Shown here piece after piece: positions 1-12,633 of a stretch of DNA of 64,000 nt. Made by a program: the position numbers and the translations under genes. This DNA comes from Tetradesmus obliquus (Eukaryota > Chlorophyta > Chlorophyceae > Sphaeropleales > Scenedesmaceae): contig CP126200.1 of the NCBI GenBank assembly GCA_030272155.1, forward strand, positions 558,001 to 622,000, read 5' to 3'. Each line of letters opens with the position of its first letter. Position 1 is the first letter of the stretch. The notes below the pieces were generated by a model. It ran no database searches, had not been told where the DNA came from, and saw only the letters and a list, made by a program, of their open reading frames with translations.

Positions 1-2
1 GT

Positions 3-1820
3 GTGGCTGCTCGCTTTTTGGCGGGCAGGCCGGCTGAAGGTGGCTTTGGTGCTTTGCCATGGCTTGAACACATACGTGCACGGCATGCTTGGTGGGGCGC
101 GCAATTTGCTACTGCGCCGCCTGACACTGAGCTGCCTTGGATCCGCATTGGGCGGGAGCTATTGCGTTCTAAGCATAAATGGTGGGGCCCATTGTCCTTG
201 TTTGACAGCTTTGAAGACACGCAAACGCCGATGGAGCCGTCGCAGGCGTTCCCTCAGCAGTCCCTCCCTCCCCCGCCGCTGCGCCGCATGATTGCTGGTC
301 TTCAAGCGCTAGGCAAAGTTTGTGATGTGAAGGCGTTGGCGCCTGCGGCGCCTGCCCCTGCACTGCCGCCGCCACATCCTCAACAGCTGTCAGACGTGCA
401 GCAGTTGCGTGCACAGCTACAGGCTGTGCAGGATGCGCCGGTGCTGCAGCCCGGGGCTTGGTGTAGTTTGGCTCCTGTCTTTGCTAACCCTTTTTTGCAA
501 GCAATGGTTGGGTTTGTGCCCGGTGGGCTGCAAATGCATCCCGTGCCCTCTGTGCGCGGGCCACATGCATGTTCTGGCGGCAAGTGTCGGCCGCGCATCC
601 GCACTGTGGCCGATCTCTGTCGCGCTTGGCATGTGATCCAGCATGCTGCACGGCAGCAGCTGCCACACCCATTGCTGCCGTACGGCTCCAACTTCAGCAA
701 TGCAGACAACGAATCGGCAGATTTGACAGACTTGGTTAACTTGTTGCCCATGCCGTGGCATCGGGCTGCCTTGGCTGTTGTGCGGCATCCTGCAGCAGAC
801 CGGCCCTGGCCGCCTGCAGCTGTGCCAGACCCGCCATGTGTGCCTTCTGCAGCAGAGCAGCATGTTGAGGCCATGTTGGTGGCGCGGCTAGGCTGGCGGA
901 ATCATCGCGGCAAGACGGTGTCTGTTGCGCAATTGTCTGTTCGTGAAGCTACCTCATTGCAGCTTGGTCCCCTGCGTGCTGAGCGCCAGGAGCGGCGCAC
1001 TAGGTTTGTCAGTGCTGCGATCGGTGCGGGTGCCCCGCCCGCGGCGTTGACTCGTGGTTTGCAATGTGTGGCGGCCGCCCAGGGCGCACTATGGAAGATG
1101 CGCTGGGATAATGCGTACAAGGAGACGTATTGGCGGCTGATCATGGATGGCTTGCCTACGTCGCAGCGCATGCACCAGCAGCATGATACATGCATGTGTG
1201 GCGCTGCGTGCCCTGGTCTGGTGCACCATTTTTGGGAGTGCCCAGTTGCGGTAGCGGTGATTGACAGCCTGCTGTCTGCGTTGCCTGCAACATGGTGTAC
1301 GCGGGCTGCAGGCCGCCCGCCGCTTGCTATGCGGCATGTCTGGTTGATGCAGCGGCCTCCCGGCCCTAAGCGGCTCCACCAGGGTGTTTGGGGGGTTATT
1401 TGTTTAGCTGCTCTGAATGCCATGGATGTTGGCCGACGGCAGGCTAACACGCTGCACATTCCGCCGCCCGCGCCTGCTGCGCCGCGGCCGTCTGCGCCGC
1501 CGCCGCAATGGCAGGTACCTATTACAGATGTGTTTCAGCCTGCAGCTCTCACTGCTGCGCAGCAACAGCATAACCAGCTGGTTGAGCAGCGTAGGCAGCA
1601 GCAGCTGCTGCAACAACAACAACAGCGACAGCAACTAGTAGCGCAGGTGTTACAGGAGGCGAAGCAGCAGGCGGTTTTGCGGTTTTGGGAATTGCTTGCT
1701 GATTTTGTGGCAATGGAGGCTGCGCCGGCTCATTGGCGTGTTGCGGTGCCTGGAGATCACCCGTTCTTGCGATCTGATCCAGCACAGCTGCGCATTGTAC
1801 TGGCGCCCCGCTCTGGTTGA
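3..1820 (+). CDS. Non-LTR retrotransposon ORF2, C-terminal part (reverse transcriptase tail with zinc-binding motif)
   Basis: This frame is open from the window edge to TGA at 1818-1820 (605 codons), so the element is cut off on its 5' side by the window. The N-terminal stretch (AEGGFGALPWLEHIRARHAW, about residues 11-30) resembles the segment that follows the reverse-transcriptase domain in LINE-like elements, where a 'GG-G-LP' motif precedes a helix. Near residues 395-412 there is a Cys/His cluster (C-M-C, C, H-H-F-W-E-C) like the RT zinc-binding domain. The C-terminus is Gln/Pro/Ala-rich (residues about 480-560). No catalytic YxDD is visible because that part lies upstream of the window. 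The family assignment is inferred from these motifs only. The frame is intact, so the copy may be young. The tandem repeats that follow may be its 3' region. Confidence 0.7.
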   Translation: MAARFLAGRPAEGGFGALPWLEHIRARHAWWGAQFATAPPDTELPWIRIGRELLRSKHKWWGPLSLFDSFEDTQTPMEPSQAFPQQSLPPPPLRRMIAGLQALGKVCDVKALAPAAPAPALPPPHPQQLSDVQQLRAQLQAVQDAPVLQPGAWCSLAPVFANPFLQAMVGFVPGGLQMHPVPSVRGPHACSGGKCRPRIRTVADLCRAWHVIQHAARQQLPHPLLPYGSNFSNADNESADLTDLVNLLPMPWHRAALAVVRHPAADRPWPPAAVPDPPCVPSAAEQHVEAMLVARLGWRNHRGKTVSVAQLSVREATSLQLGPLRAERQERRTRFVSAAIGAGAPPAALTRGLQCVAAAQGALWKMRWDNAYKETYWRLIMDGLPTSQRMHQQHDTCMCGAACPGLVHHFWECPVAVAVIDSLLSALPATWCTRAAGRPPLAMRHVWLMQRPPGPKRLHQGVWGVICLAALNAMDVGRRQANTLHIPPPAPAAPRPSAPPPQWQVPITDVFQPAALTAAQQQHNQLVEQRRQQQLLQQQQQRQQLVAQVLQEAKQQAVLRFWELLADFVAMEAAPAHWRVAVPGDHPFLRSDPAQLRIVLAPRSG

Positions 1821-2526
1821 CCTTCCTGCTTTTACATGATGTGCTGTCAGTAGTTGTCCAATCTCCACTTTCTGGCAAGGCCATGTTGCATGTCGTGTGT
1901 CACTGTGCTTGATTTTCCAGCTCTGTGTGTCGCATTGCGTGCTTCTGTGCTTGTCAGCCATGAGGATTGCAGAAGCAGTAGCACCTTAGTTTGCATGTCA
2001 CGTGCAGTGTCTCCTGTCGGTCCCGCGTGCTCCTGCTTGCTGCAGTCTGGTGTGTACATCAGTGCCTTGGTGCAATCATGCCAAACACCTATGGTAAGCA
2101 GCACCATTGTGCATCCCGCTTGCTGTTTGGACCATGCCTGCCTTCCCTTGTGCGTTTTGTGCCCTGTGCTTTGAGCACCCTGCTGCTTTTCGTGCTGCAC
2201 TTCGCACATGCTGCACTGCATGTACTTGTTGGTTTATGGGGAGGTAGGGGCTGCAAGATGCCTCTGGAGTATTACTTTGGTTGCATCTTGTGGCTTGCTA
2301 TCGGGTTCTCATGATATGTGAGCTGAAAGAGGGGCAAGTGACTCGCTCTAGGGCGATAGCTTGCCCACCCCTGTAACAGACCTCTCTCGCATCTTTTGGT
2401 GCACACCGTGTAACCCCTCTTCTTCTCCGCATCTTTTGGTTTAAGGGTTTAGCCCGCATCAACAGACCTCTCTCAAAAAACCGCGGCCCTTTTCTTCTTC
2501 TAAACTGTAGCCCTGAGTAAGGCGTA
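1821..2526 (+). other. Probable 3' untranslated region of the retroelement
   Basis: No supported gene. The 3' part (about 2395-2515) already carries the motif 'cacaccgtgtaacccctctt' followed by TTC-rich sequence that recurs down to 7190, so it probably belongs to the same repeat family. A short telomere-like stretch (ggtttaagggtttag) lies near 2439-2453. Confidence 0.4.
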
Positions 2527-4780
2527 AAACTGCTCCGGTTTGCTTTGCCCGCCTGGCTCTGGCTGGGCGCGGCCCGCGAGTCGCAAGCGGCGACACAGAA
2601 GACTAATGGCAGCTTAATTGGGCTAATACTAGGGCAGTCAGTTGCTTACAGCAGCGGGCAGCGCCTGGCGACAGCACCGAGGCAGCAGCAGTAGCTTCCC
2701 GTGTTCCGCTGGTGTCTTCCCTCGACACCGCCCATACGGACTGGACTGCTTCTCCTATGAAGGCTGGAGGTTTTGTGGTTAGCCTTGTGGGGCCTTCTCG
2801 CCTGCTCTGCGCCTGTGCAGGCTTGGTGTTGGAACAGTCTGGAAGGTCCACCAGCCCCCACTGTGGTTGACGCCTGGCATGGCGTGCAGCCTTTTCTAGT
2901 GAATGCAGTGTCAGTAGTATGGTTTTCCTGGTGTGCTGCAGCGGGTGGCAGCAGCTGGAAGGCAGTACTCTTGTCGGCAGCAGCAGTAGCAGCTGCAGCA
3001 GTAGCAGCGCAGCGCACGTGCGCTGGCTTGAGTCCTGCAGTGTAGTTGGCAGCATGTGGAGGTGTAGCAGCAGCAGCCCCGTCTTGGGCTAGTTTGAGCT
3101 GGTGTTAGTGAGTGGCAGCAGCAGCATTGTGCAGCGTCTCTGCAGCGCTGAGCTCTTTGTGGCTCGCATGCAGCATTGTCATGCAGTTCTGCTACAGCAG
3201 TGCGACAGGGCATGGTGCGCTGCAGTGCCCGTAGTCATCATGGCGGCTTGCATGTGGCGCCTCGCAACCGCCCGTGCCCCGCCTGATTGCTGATTTGCTG
3301 TTTTGGTGGTGGGATCCTGTCTCTTGGCGGAGCTAGCCGCTTTGAGGCAGGCCGGGGACTACGTGAGCCCTGGCAGCCACGCTGTTTTGTACGTTGTATG
3401 ATGCTGTGTGTTTGCAGCACAGACGTTGGCAAGGGCTACCTTTAGGCTGGTGGTGCTGGTTAGTTGCATGTCTGTGTGTTGACCGCTGCACACCTTTATA
3501 TTCCTCTGATTGCCATGCAGTCTCCGTGTTGGGGCGGGCCGCCTGCACATCTGTGCCAGCGTGTTTGGGGCGTTTGGTGTGCCTGGGCAGCATGCCTGTT
3601 ACTGCCTCTGCATCTCTTGTGAGCTTGGCTCGCACATGGTGTTTGCTGGGCCGCCTTTTGCGTGGTTCTTCTTGTTCTTACCAAAGGCTCTGCATGTTTT
3701 GGCCGAGTCTGTCTGTGCCTGTGCTGCATGCCTTGCCACTGCTTTTGGGGCCATGCCGTGTTTACACTGGCAGCCGAAGGTAGTGCATCATGTTTTGGCG
3801 CTGGCGCTGGCATTCTGCACAATAGTGCCTTGCCTTTGCTATTTGACCTGCCCGTTGGGTGGAAGCTTGTTTGGTCTGCCGAGTGGCTGCTGACAGGCCG
3901 CTGTGACATGCGGTTGTGTTTGTGTGCCTTTGGGCAGCTCTGCATTTTTCCAGCCATCTTTTCACTGCCCAAGCTGCGCTCCGCCCCAGGCTGAGCTGCG
4001 GCTTGGTGAGCTCAGCCCGCCCGCAATGCAGTTAGTGCATGGCGGCCCCGTGTTCTCTCTGCATTGCTTGCCGTCACTGACACTGCTGGCAGCACTTTAT
4101 TTTCCACTTCTCGTATGAGGATACATTTTCTGGGGGCGAACTGTGTGGAGTAAGGAAGGCGGCTGTGCTAGCATGACCATATGCCGAAACTTACACACGG
4201 GGGCCATTTCTCTGGGGTTGGGCCTCACATGAGTGACGGCCTGTGCTGAGCTTCCTGCAGTTTCCCTGTGTTTTCGGGTGTTCGTTGCAACGTAGTTGCC
4301 TGTGCACACCGTGTAACCCCTTTTCTTCTTCTTTCTTCTGCATCTTTTCACTGCCCAAGCTGCGCTCCGCCCCAGGCTGAGCTGCGGCTTGGTGAGCTCA
4401 GCCCGCCCGCAATGCAGTTAGTGCATGGCGGCCCTGTGTTCTCTCTGCATTGCTTGCCGTCACTGACACTGCTGGCAGCACTTTATTTTCCACTTCTCGT
4501 ATGAGGATACATTTTCTGGGGGCGAACTGTGTGGAGTAAGGAAGGCGGCTGTGCTAGCATGGCCATATGCCGAAACTTACACACGGGGGCCATTTCTCTG
4601 GGGTTGGGCCTCACATGAGTGACGGCCTGTGCTGAGCTTCCTGCAGTTTCCCTGTGTTTTCGGGTGTTCGTTGCAACGTAGTTGCCTGTGCACACCGTGT
4701 AACCCCTTTTCTTTTCTTCATTTTTCAAAAGTTGCCTGTGCACACCGTGTAACCCCTTTTCTTTTTCTTTTCATTTTTCA
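2527..4780. repeat. 2254-bp direct repeat, unit 1
   Basis: The sequence beginning aaactgctccgg at 2527 recurs at 4781 with a fixed offset of 2254 bases. The units differ by only a few substitutions (for example a GTA/GCA change near 2999/5253 and T/C near 3679/5933). The short ORFs in it appear in both copies but have no recognisable family and overlap on both strands, so they are not annotated as genes. The two units abut directly, so this is a tandem duplication and not a pair of LTRs. Confidence 0.95.
3955..4726. repeat. Nested 386-bp tandem duplication inside unit 1
   Basis: The block starting catcttttcactgcccaagc at 3955 repeats at 4341, an offset of 386. Unit 2 of the large repeat has only one copy of this block (from 6209), so the nested duplication separates the two large units. 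Confidence 0.95.
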
Positions 4781-6595
4781 AAACTGCTCCGGCTTGCTTT
4801 GCCCGCCTGGCTCTGGCTGGGCGCGGCCCGCGAGTCGCAAGCGGCGACACAGAAGACTAATGGCAGCTTAATTGGGCTAATACTAGGGCAGTCAGTTGCT
4901 TAGAGCAGCGGGCAGCGCCTGGCGACAGCACCGAGGCAGCAGCAGTAGCTTCCCGTGTTCCGCTGGTGTCTTCCCTCGACACCGCCCATACGGACTGGAC
5001 TGCTTCTCCTATGAAGGCTGGAGGTTTTGTGGTTAGCCTTGTGGGGCCTTCTCGCCTGCTCTGCGCCTGTGCAGGCTTGGTGTTGGAACAGTCTGGAAGG
5101 TCCACCAGCCCCCACTGTGGTTGACGCCTGGCATGGCGTGCAGCCTTTTCTAGTGAATGCAGTGTCAGTAGTATGGTTTTCCTGGTGTGCTGCAGCGGGT
5201 GGCAGCAGCTGGAAGGCAGTACTCTTGTCGGCAGCAGCAGTAGCAGCTGCAGCAGCAGCAGCGCAGCGCACGTGCGCTGGCTTGAGTCCTGCAGTGTAGT
5301 TGGCAGCATGTGGAGGTGTAGCAGCAGCAGCCCCGTCTTGGGCTAGTTTGAGCTGGTGTTAGTGAGTGGCAGCAGCAGCATTGTGCAGCGTCTCTGCAGC
5401 GCTGAGCTCTTTGTGGCTCGCATGCAGCATTGTCATGCAGTTCTGCTACAGCAGTGCGACAGGGCATGGTGCGCTGCAGTGCCCGTAGTCATCATGGCGG
5501 CTTGCATGTGGCGCCTCGCAACCGCCCGTGCCCCGCCTGATTGCTGATTTGCTGTTTTGGTGGTGGGATCCTGTCTCTTGGCGGAGCTAGCCGCTTTGAG
5601 GCAGGCCGGGGACTACGTGAGCCCTGGCAGCCACGCTGTTTTGTACGTTGTATGATGCTGTGTGTTTGCAGCACAGACGTTGGCAAGGGCTACCTTTAGG
5701 CTGGTGGTGCTGGTTAGTTGCATGTCTGTGTGTTGACCGCTGCACACCTTTATATTCCTCTGATTGCCATGCAGTCTCCGTGTTGGGGCGGGCCGCCTGC
5801 ACATCTGTGCCAGCGTGTTTGGGGCGTTTGGTGTGCCTGGGCAGCATGCCTGTTACTGCCTCTGCATCTCTTGTGAGCTTGGCTCGCACATGGTGTTTGC
5901 TGGGCCGCCTTTTGCGTGGTTCTTCTTGTTCTCACCAAAGGCTCTGCATGTTTTGGCCGCGTCTGTCTGTGCCTGTGCTGCATGCCTTGCCACTGCTTTT
6001 GGGGCCATGCCGTGTTTACACTGGCAGCCGAAGGTAGTGCATCATGTTTTGGCGCTGGCGCTGGCATTCTGCACAATAGTGCCTTGCCTTTGCTATTTGA
6101 CCTGCCCGTTGGGTGGAAGCTTGTTTGGTCTGCCGAGTGGCTGCTGACAGGCCGCTGTGACATGCGGTTGTGTTTGTGTGCCTTTGGGCAGCTCTGCATT
6201 TTTCCAGCCATCTTTTCACTGCCCAAGCTGCGCTCCGCCCCAGGCTGAGCTGCGGCTTGGTGAGCTCAGCCCGCCCGCAATGCAGTTAGTGCATGGCGGC
6301 CCTGTGTTCTCTCTGCATTGCTTGCCGTCACTGACACTGCTGGCAGCACTTTATTTTCCACTTCTCGTATGAGGATACATTTTCTGGGGGCGAACTGTGT
6401 GGAGTAAGGAAGGCGGCTGTGCTAGCATGGCCATATGCCGAAACTTACACACGGGGGCCATTTCTCTGGGGTTGGGCCTCACATGAGTGACGGCCTGTGC
6501 TGAGCTTCCTGCAGTTTCCCTGTGTTTTCGGGTGTTCGTTGCAACGTAGTTGCCTGTGCACACCGTGTAACCCCTTTTCTTCTTCGCATTTTTCA
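4781..6595. repeat. 2254-bp direct repeat, unit 2 (ends early, merges into minisatellite)
   Basis: Collinear copy of 2527-4780 with very few mismatches, containing a single copy of the 386-bp block. It ends at the TTC-rich/gcatttttcaac junction near 6595, after which shorter related repeats take over. Confidence 0.93.
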
Positions 6596-7197
6596 ACACA
6601 TCGAGACTTTTTGGGGTGAGTCTCCTTGAGTGACAGCCTGTTTTGCTGAGTCATCTGCGACGTTCCAGATTTTCGGGTGTTCGTTGCAACGTAGTTGCCT
6701 GTGCACACCGTGTAACCCCTCTTCTTCTTCTTCTTCTTCTTCGCATTTTTCAACTGAGCTTCCTGCAGTTTTCCTGTGTTTTCGGGTGTTCGTTGCAACG
6801 TAGTTGCCTGTGCACACCTTGTAACCCCTCTTCTTCTTCTGCATTTTTCAACGGGGGCCATTTCTCTGGGGTTGGGCCTCACATGAGTGACGGCCTGTGC
6901 TGAGCTTCCTGCAGTTTTCCTGTGTTTTCGGGTGTTCGTTGCAACGTAGTTGCCTGTGCACACCTTGTAACCCCTCTTCTCGTCTTCTCGCATTTTTCAA
7001 CTGCGTGTGCTGTGACTGACGGCTTTGCCTGCAAGGCCATATGTCAAGTTACACACACATCGAGACTTTTTGGGGTGAGTCTCCTTGAGTGACAGCCTGT
7101 TTTGCTGAGTCATCTGCGACGTTCCAGATTTTCGGGTGTTCGTTGCAACGTAGTTGCCTGTGCACACCGTGTAACCCCTCTTCTTCGCATTTTTCAG
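6596..7197. repeat. Minisatellite of about 110-160-bp units
   Basis: Repeated units share the core cgggtgttcgttgcaacgta followed by gttgcctgtgcacacc, then 'taacccctcttcttc' and 'gcatttttca'. Two long forms (starting catcgagactttttgggg near 6599 and 7060) flank shorter forms at about 6752-6850 and 6890-6990. The same core also occurs in the two large units (about 4270-4340, 4660-4780, 6520-6595). The last unit ends at about 7197, a likely 3' border of the repeat array. Confidence 0.9.
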
Positions 7198-10100
7198 TTT
7201 TCTCATAATATACGCATCGGGAGGCAGTGCTCGTGGCAGTATTCAAGGGTAAACAACATGGGCTATGTTCTGACAGCCTGGAATGGCCGTCAGAGAGCGC
7301 CTGGCTGCATGGCAGCTGATCCTCGGTGTGGGTGGGCCCAATGCGCGACCAGCCCCGTCGTAGATGCCTGCCAAGTGACGGCTGTCGCACAACGGTATAA
7401 AATTGGTACAACGTGCAAGCGATGGCATTGTGGTACTGGATGCGGCCCGCCACATGCTGCTGCAGCTGGAAACTGACCTGCACATGATGTAGTGGTCCAG
7501 TTCTGACCAGATCTCCTCGCCAGGACTTGCAGACTCAGAGTGTGGCCACAGGGCAAGGGTGCAGTGAAGTTACAAGTTACAAGTCCTACGCATCAATCAG
7601 GCAAGCCTGCTTGAGCGTATGCTCTTCTGTGCCTAAATCAGACAAGGACAAGGACAGGCCTGGGCCTGAGAGCTCTATCACAAGAACTCATTCCCATCCT
7701 ACTACGCGTTGACACAGGATACAGTGAAGGTTTACACCAGCAGCCAGCAACCACCAGTGAACAACCATACACAAGCACAGGTCTCCAGCCCCTGACTTGA
7801 AGCTGCCGGCGGGTTGTACGTGCAGCTGTTGCGATACCAGGATGCATGCCCTGTTGATCATCAGCTGTCGCCTCCAAAACAGTCATGCTGCACGCTGCTG
7901 CGGCTGCACGCCTTGAACAAAGTCGTGAATTCAATGGTGAGCAACAAAGTACACATCTGAAATGTGATGTAGCTGTTGTATGCTGACAATGAATGCTGCA
8001 GCAGGCTCCTCACCATGCAGGAGGACCCCTGCCACGCTCACACGCTGGTACTAGCCAGAGCATGCTGACATGCAGCATTGTGCTCCTTTACCCACATGGA
8101 TAGATGCAGCACCACCCCACAATAGAGCTTGAGTGACCCTAACAAGCCCTCACGCAACGATGCTACAAAGCATACAGAGCACAGGGTGCAGGGGGCTGCA
8201 AGCACGCAGCCTGTAAGCTGCACAGCAATGACAACAGCATGCATCTGCACCAATATCCTGCTGTCTGCCAAACACAACATGTCGTGCGGGCAGCAACGAG
8301 CATCAAGCCTTCCTACAGGCACAGTGGCAGCCGCAAAAGGCTGTGCCATCGCTAGCACACACGGCAGCACAAAGCATGGAACCAACCATGACACGGCTGT
8401 GCTCGCACATGTATACACTGTGCTTGTTTCACAACGACCTGCTGATCCTATTAACTAATGGCGAGCCATGCAGACACCCACTCATCTAAGCAGCATCTGC
8501 AGCACACGTAAAGCTGCGCAGTCTTCCTGTATATCAACTGACACCATGCCACTGAACAAAGCACCACAACACAGCTGCTGCTGCTGCTGAGCATGCCGCA
8601 AGAGCTGCATCCATCCTGCACAGTACCAGGCAGGCAGCAGTGTCTCACCAAACTCTACGCAGCTGCTGGTGAAGCTGCATACGGTTCTGTTGCAGCTGCT
8701 ACAGCCAGCATCCGGCGTATGTCACTGCTCCTGCTGCTGCTGCTGCTGCTGCCCGCCAGCTTTGCCAACAGCCTGGATCGTCTGCTGTCTCCAGCTCTCT
8801 TTTACTGCCGCTGCTGCTGCTGGGGCGCATTTGCAGCAGCTGTCTTCCTCCTAACCTTGCAGCACCTCAGCTGTTGGCCTCCTCCAGCATTGCTCGCTTT
8901 TCCTGCAAGCATTATGAAAGCAGCAGCACACCGGCCACACAGCCTGTCGGCAAAGAGAGTTCTACTACGTGGGCAAAACTACTGTAGCGTGCCAGACAAA
9001 CATGGTTAATGCAGCACAGGGTAGGCTCTGACGCGTGCCTGACGGGCCTGGCTGCCAGCTGTTTAATGGTTAGATGTGCAGCCTTGGTATGCTCACACAG
9101 GGCATATGCAAGGGTTCAGCCGTGCAGGTGGTATCAGGGCCAAGCCGCTTGTGTTGGTGGCGCAACTAAATACAGAGAGCTGCCCGTCAGCAGTGCAGTT
9201 CTGTATGCTGCTGTATTGCTGTTGGACCGCTGCGATTGAAAAGCGACGGGACAAAGAGGGCTATATGTGAGCAGAAAATGCTTCGTGCTGCTGCGTTGCT
9301 GTCGAATTGCTGACATGCCGACAAACCCCAGCACTAGGTTTTGCACCAGAGGCGAGATGACTTGTACATGCCCTATGCCACTGCTGCGTCTGCTGCTGCT
9401 GCTGCCCTGCTGCCCGCCGTCTGCCCGCAGGCATTGCTCCTTGCTGTGCGCACTGCAGGCTGTGTGGCTGCCAGATCCAGGTGTTAGCTGTCTGAGGAAT
9501 AGTTCTCTGCCAGCGTCACTGCACCACATGTCTTGACTGCAGGGCAATCACCTGTGCAAGCGTGCGCAGCAGCTGCCTCTCATGAGCCCTCTCTATGTAC
9601 CTGCAGGCAGCGTCAGCAGGCCCAAAGCGCAACCCATGTGTTACGAAACCTTATCTAGATACGCCCACGGCCTATGTATCAGCGCTGCCACCGTGCTGGG
9701 AACTGTGCGCACCTGCTGTTGTAGAAATCAGCCATAGTGTCCAGGTTCCTCATCACAATGAGATAGAAAGCACCTGCCCCAACAAACATTTTAATTGCAC
9801 CCCTGGTGGCCGACATGTTGCGTGAATTGCGGGCTGAAGGACGCTAGCTGAGCTGCTTGGCCAAGATCGGCAATGCCTGTGCGCAGAGCTCGTTGTCCTT
9901 GCTTTTACACATTCAGCAACTTTCTGGTAGAGTGATATGCGCGGGAGTCACGCTTAACTTGCATCTTGGCGTGCTTGCCAACGTCACCCTGTCACTGTTG
10001 CAGCACTGGCTGGCCAACTTCCTGTGTTGCCGTACGAGCTGCTTGAAGCAGCCAGAAGATGGTCCTCCTGCTATCAATAAAGAGGTTCACCTTGCACGGG

Positions 10101-12633
10101 TGCTGCCTGCTTGCTTTGTGCAGCAAGGTGTGAAGGTGTCACAAATGGTCACCGCGCCGGATGCCACCCAGGTGCATGCATGCACCTGCTGGAGCTTGTT
10201 GGGGTGCCTGCACTGCTACAGCACAGCAGAAACCTGTTGACACAGGCTAGGGTCAACCCTCTATCTATCTATCAGGCTAGGGTCATTCACACTGCGTTGC
10301 ACTGCAGATGTGTCTGCGTTTCTGGGCCTTCGCAATCCGGTGCGGATGCTGGCAGCATTGTCAAGGCAAGCATGATGCTGTCATCAGGCTGTGAAGATTA
10401 TGATCCCGTACTCACTCCGTCAAAGGGGACTGCATAGGGGGTCAGGAGATACAGATCTTACACTGCTTCCAGCTTGCAATAGCGTGCATTGGTCTATGCA
10501 CCACGCCAATGCTCGTGCCATTGGTCTATCATCATCATGTTACCCATCAAGCCATAGCATCAACGCCATCGGCCCCGCGCCCCATATGTGCCATTGGTCT
10601 ATGATTCATTTTGGAATGTACAGCCTGTACATGCTGAGCACTGCCACGTGCTGAGCACTGCCACGTGCTGCTTGAACAGAATCACACTGCCAACTGCTGC
10701 ACAATCTGGAGCAATCCAGTTTCACACGGTAGGGCTGGCATGCTGATGCAAGGATGGAGGCCAGGGGAGCTGCCAAAATAACAATAACAATGAAAAGCTC
10801 AACATATTATCACCGTGATAACAAAAAAAGTGTGCGCCTCCATCTTATGCCCCACTCAACTAGTGTGATTGCTAGTAGCGATCAGCCTCGTGTGTCAGTG
10901 GCACCTGCTCAGGGGGTGATGGTGCAACTGCACCAAAGAGAAACAGCGCAAGGAATACATAACAAGCATTCGGCAGCACCCAAATGCTGTCACTTCGGCA
11001 GTACTGTGACACACAGCCGCTGTGTATGCGGCATACCACCCGCAAGCTGCGCAATGCAGCTTCCCAGTCAGCAGCCAGTGCTTAGCAGCTGCAGCAATGC
11101 AGCAAGGTGCCTCTTTCTTTGCACAGAAGTCATGTGGCACGCAACACACGCTGTTCCGTGTGCCACGCGGTGAGTCTCAACCTTGCTTCTAGAAGCATCT
11201 GATGGCTGTCACGAAAGCACCAGCGCATCGCACCATATCCTCAACGCAACACAGCAGGTGCCTACTGCAGCAAAGATCGAGGCACACACACATGCCTCAT
11301 ACACAATGCATGAAACCAATTGAGTCAGTGCCATGTTGGGCAGTTGACACCAGCTGCAGTACTGCATGCTAGAGTCGGGCTGCGCTATGCGGCTATCTGG
11401 CTGTTGCAACTGTCCAGCGGTTGTCCAGCAGCAGCTGCATGAGCGCATGCACAGAAGGCCTCCCAAAAGACAGCACTCAATGGCTGGCGAAACACAAATC
11501 AAAGCTACTTCATAAAGTATGGTGGTGATCACCACCATGCCACACCATGTCTGCTGCACTCCCTCAACACGCGCTGCTCTGAAGAAGCTCAGCCACATGG
11601 CGCGCACCGCGAGTTGTATGCAGCATTCAGCTCATGTAGCTGTACTGCTACAGCCAAAACAAGCACACAGCATACAATCATCCTTTGGCAATAATGAGGC
11701 AAAGGCATATATACGTATGAAATGGGTCAACAGCGCAGCGCGTAAACGTCATATGAGGTTGCGCACAGGGCAGCAACCGTACTGCTTTGACTTGCACAGC
11801 ACACGAGCACACGAGCCGTCAGCCGGTGACGTCCTGCTGCTGCAAGCGCAGCAAGTGCAACATGGCAGCCACAAGACAGGCTGCACATACGTATTCCAAC
11901 GTCAGAAAGGCGTAGGGATGTATAGATGAAGGAACCATAAATGTTGGAAGCAGCAGCAACAGCAGCACATGAACCAACCTCCACCTCACATCATACACAC
12001 CTAAACCATAGATAAAGCTACAAGAACCCTTAGTTTTAGCAATCCCTGGTTTGGCAATATCCTCCCTGTGATCACATAACAACATGCAGCGCAACGTATG
12101 CATGCCTCCACGCAGCCACAGAATGGCATGCACTGGTGCAGCACATGCAACATCAAGCAGCGCCCTCACCCACCCCACTATCACTCCAAGGCCCGCTGCA
12201 TCACTGCAGGGCGCCCCAAGCTTCTCAGCGCCGCACCACCACACCAAAGTTTAACCAGAGTTTGACCACGGCCCAGTGCGGCTGCTGCTGCTGCTGCTGA
12301 CGCTGCTGCAGCTGCTGCCGCCTCCTTCCAATCTGTGCAGCCATGCACGGCCACTGCACACCCGCATCTGCATTGAGCGACCGCACACAACCACAGTGCT
12401 TGCAGCCGCCCAGCATCCAATGCAAGCCATGCACATCGCCCCACACACAGCAACTACTACCATCCCCTGGGGTGCAGCAGTGTTCACATGCACGATCCGT
12501 GCCCAAGCACCCGCAGCATGTGACACCAGGGCGCACAATCCGCTCTGCCTGAACAGCCACTGGTCTGCAAGGCTCATCACTGAGCCCCACCCCCCGGGCT
12601 GCTGCAGGTGCGTGACATGCACGAACCTGCCCA
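7198..12633. other. 5.4-kb stretch with no gene recognised
   Basis: Only short overlapping ORFs are present, and none shows a known motif or a phase-consistent exon chain. The minus strand around 7470-7530 has a short protein-like stretch ending at a GT (…EEIWSELDHYIM), possibly a relic exon. Small direct repeats were seen: ATTGGTCTAT three times (about 10488, 10520, 10586), tandem 17-mers containing CACGTG at about 10635-10670, and TCTA repeats near 10260. A CTG-rich patch at 8727-8754 encodes Leu on one strand only. Confidence 0.5.

Noticed and set aside
2603..3213. Overlapping ORFs of 90-150 codons in the 2254-bp repeats
   Set aside because: They occur on both strands in several frames, are Cys/Ala/Leu-rich shadows of GC-rich sequence, and show no family.
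2527..6595. LTR pair of an LTR retrotransposon
   Set aside because: The two copies abut with no internal coding region between them, and the nearby RT is LINE-like.
8593..9009. 138-codon plus-strand ORF with a hydrophobic Leu run, candidate membrane protein
   Set aside because: The Leu run comes from a CTG microsatellite; no other coding signal or splice-consistent neighbour was found.
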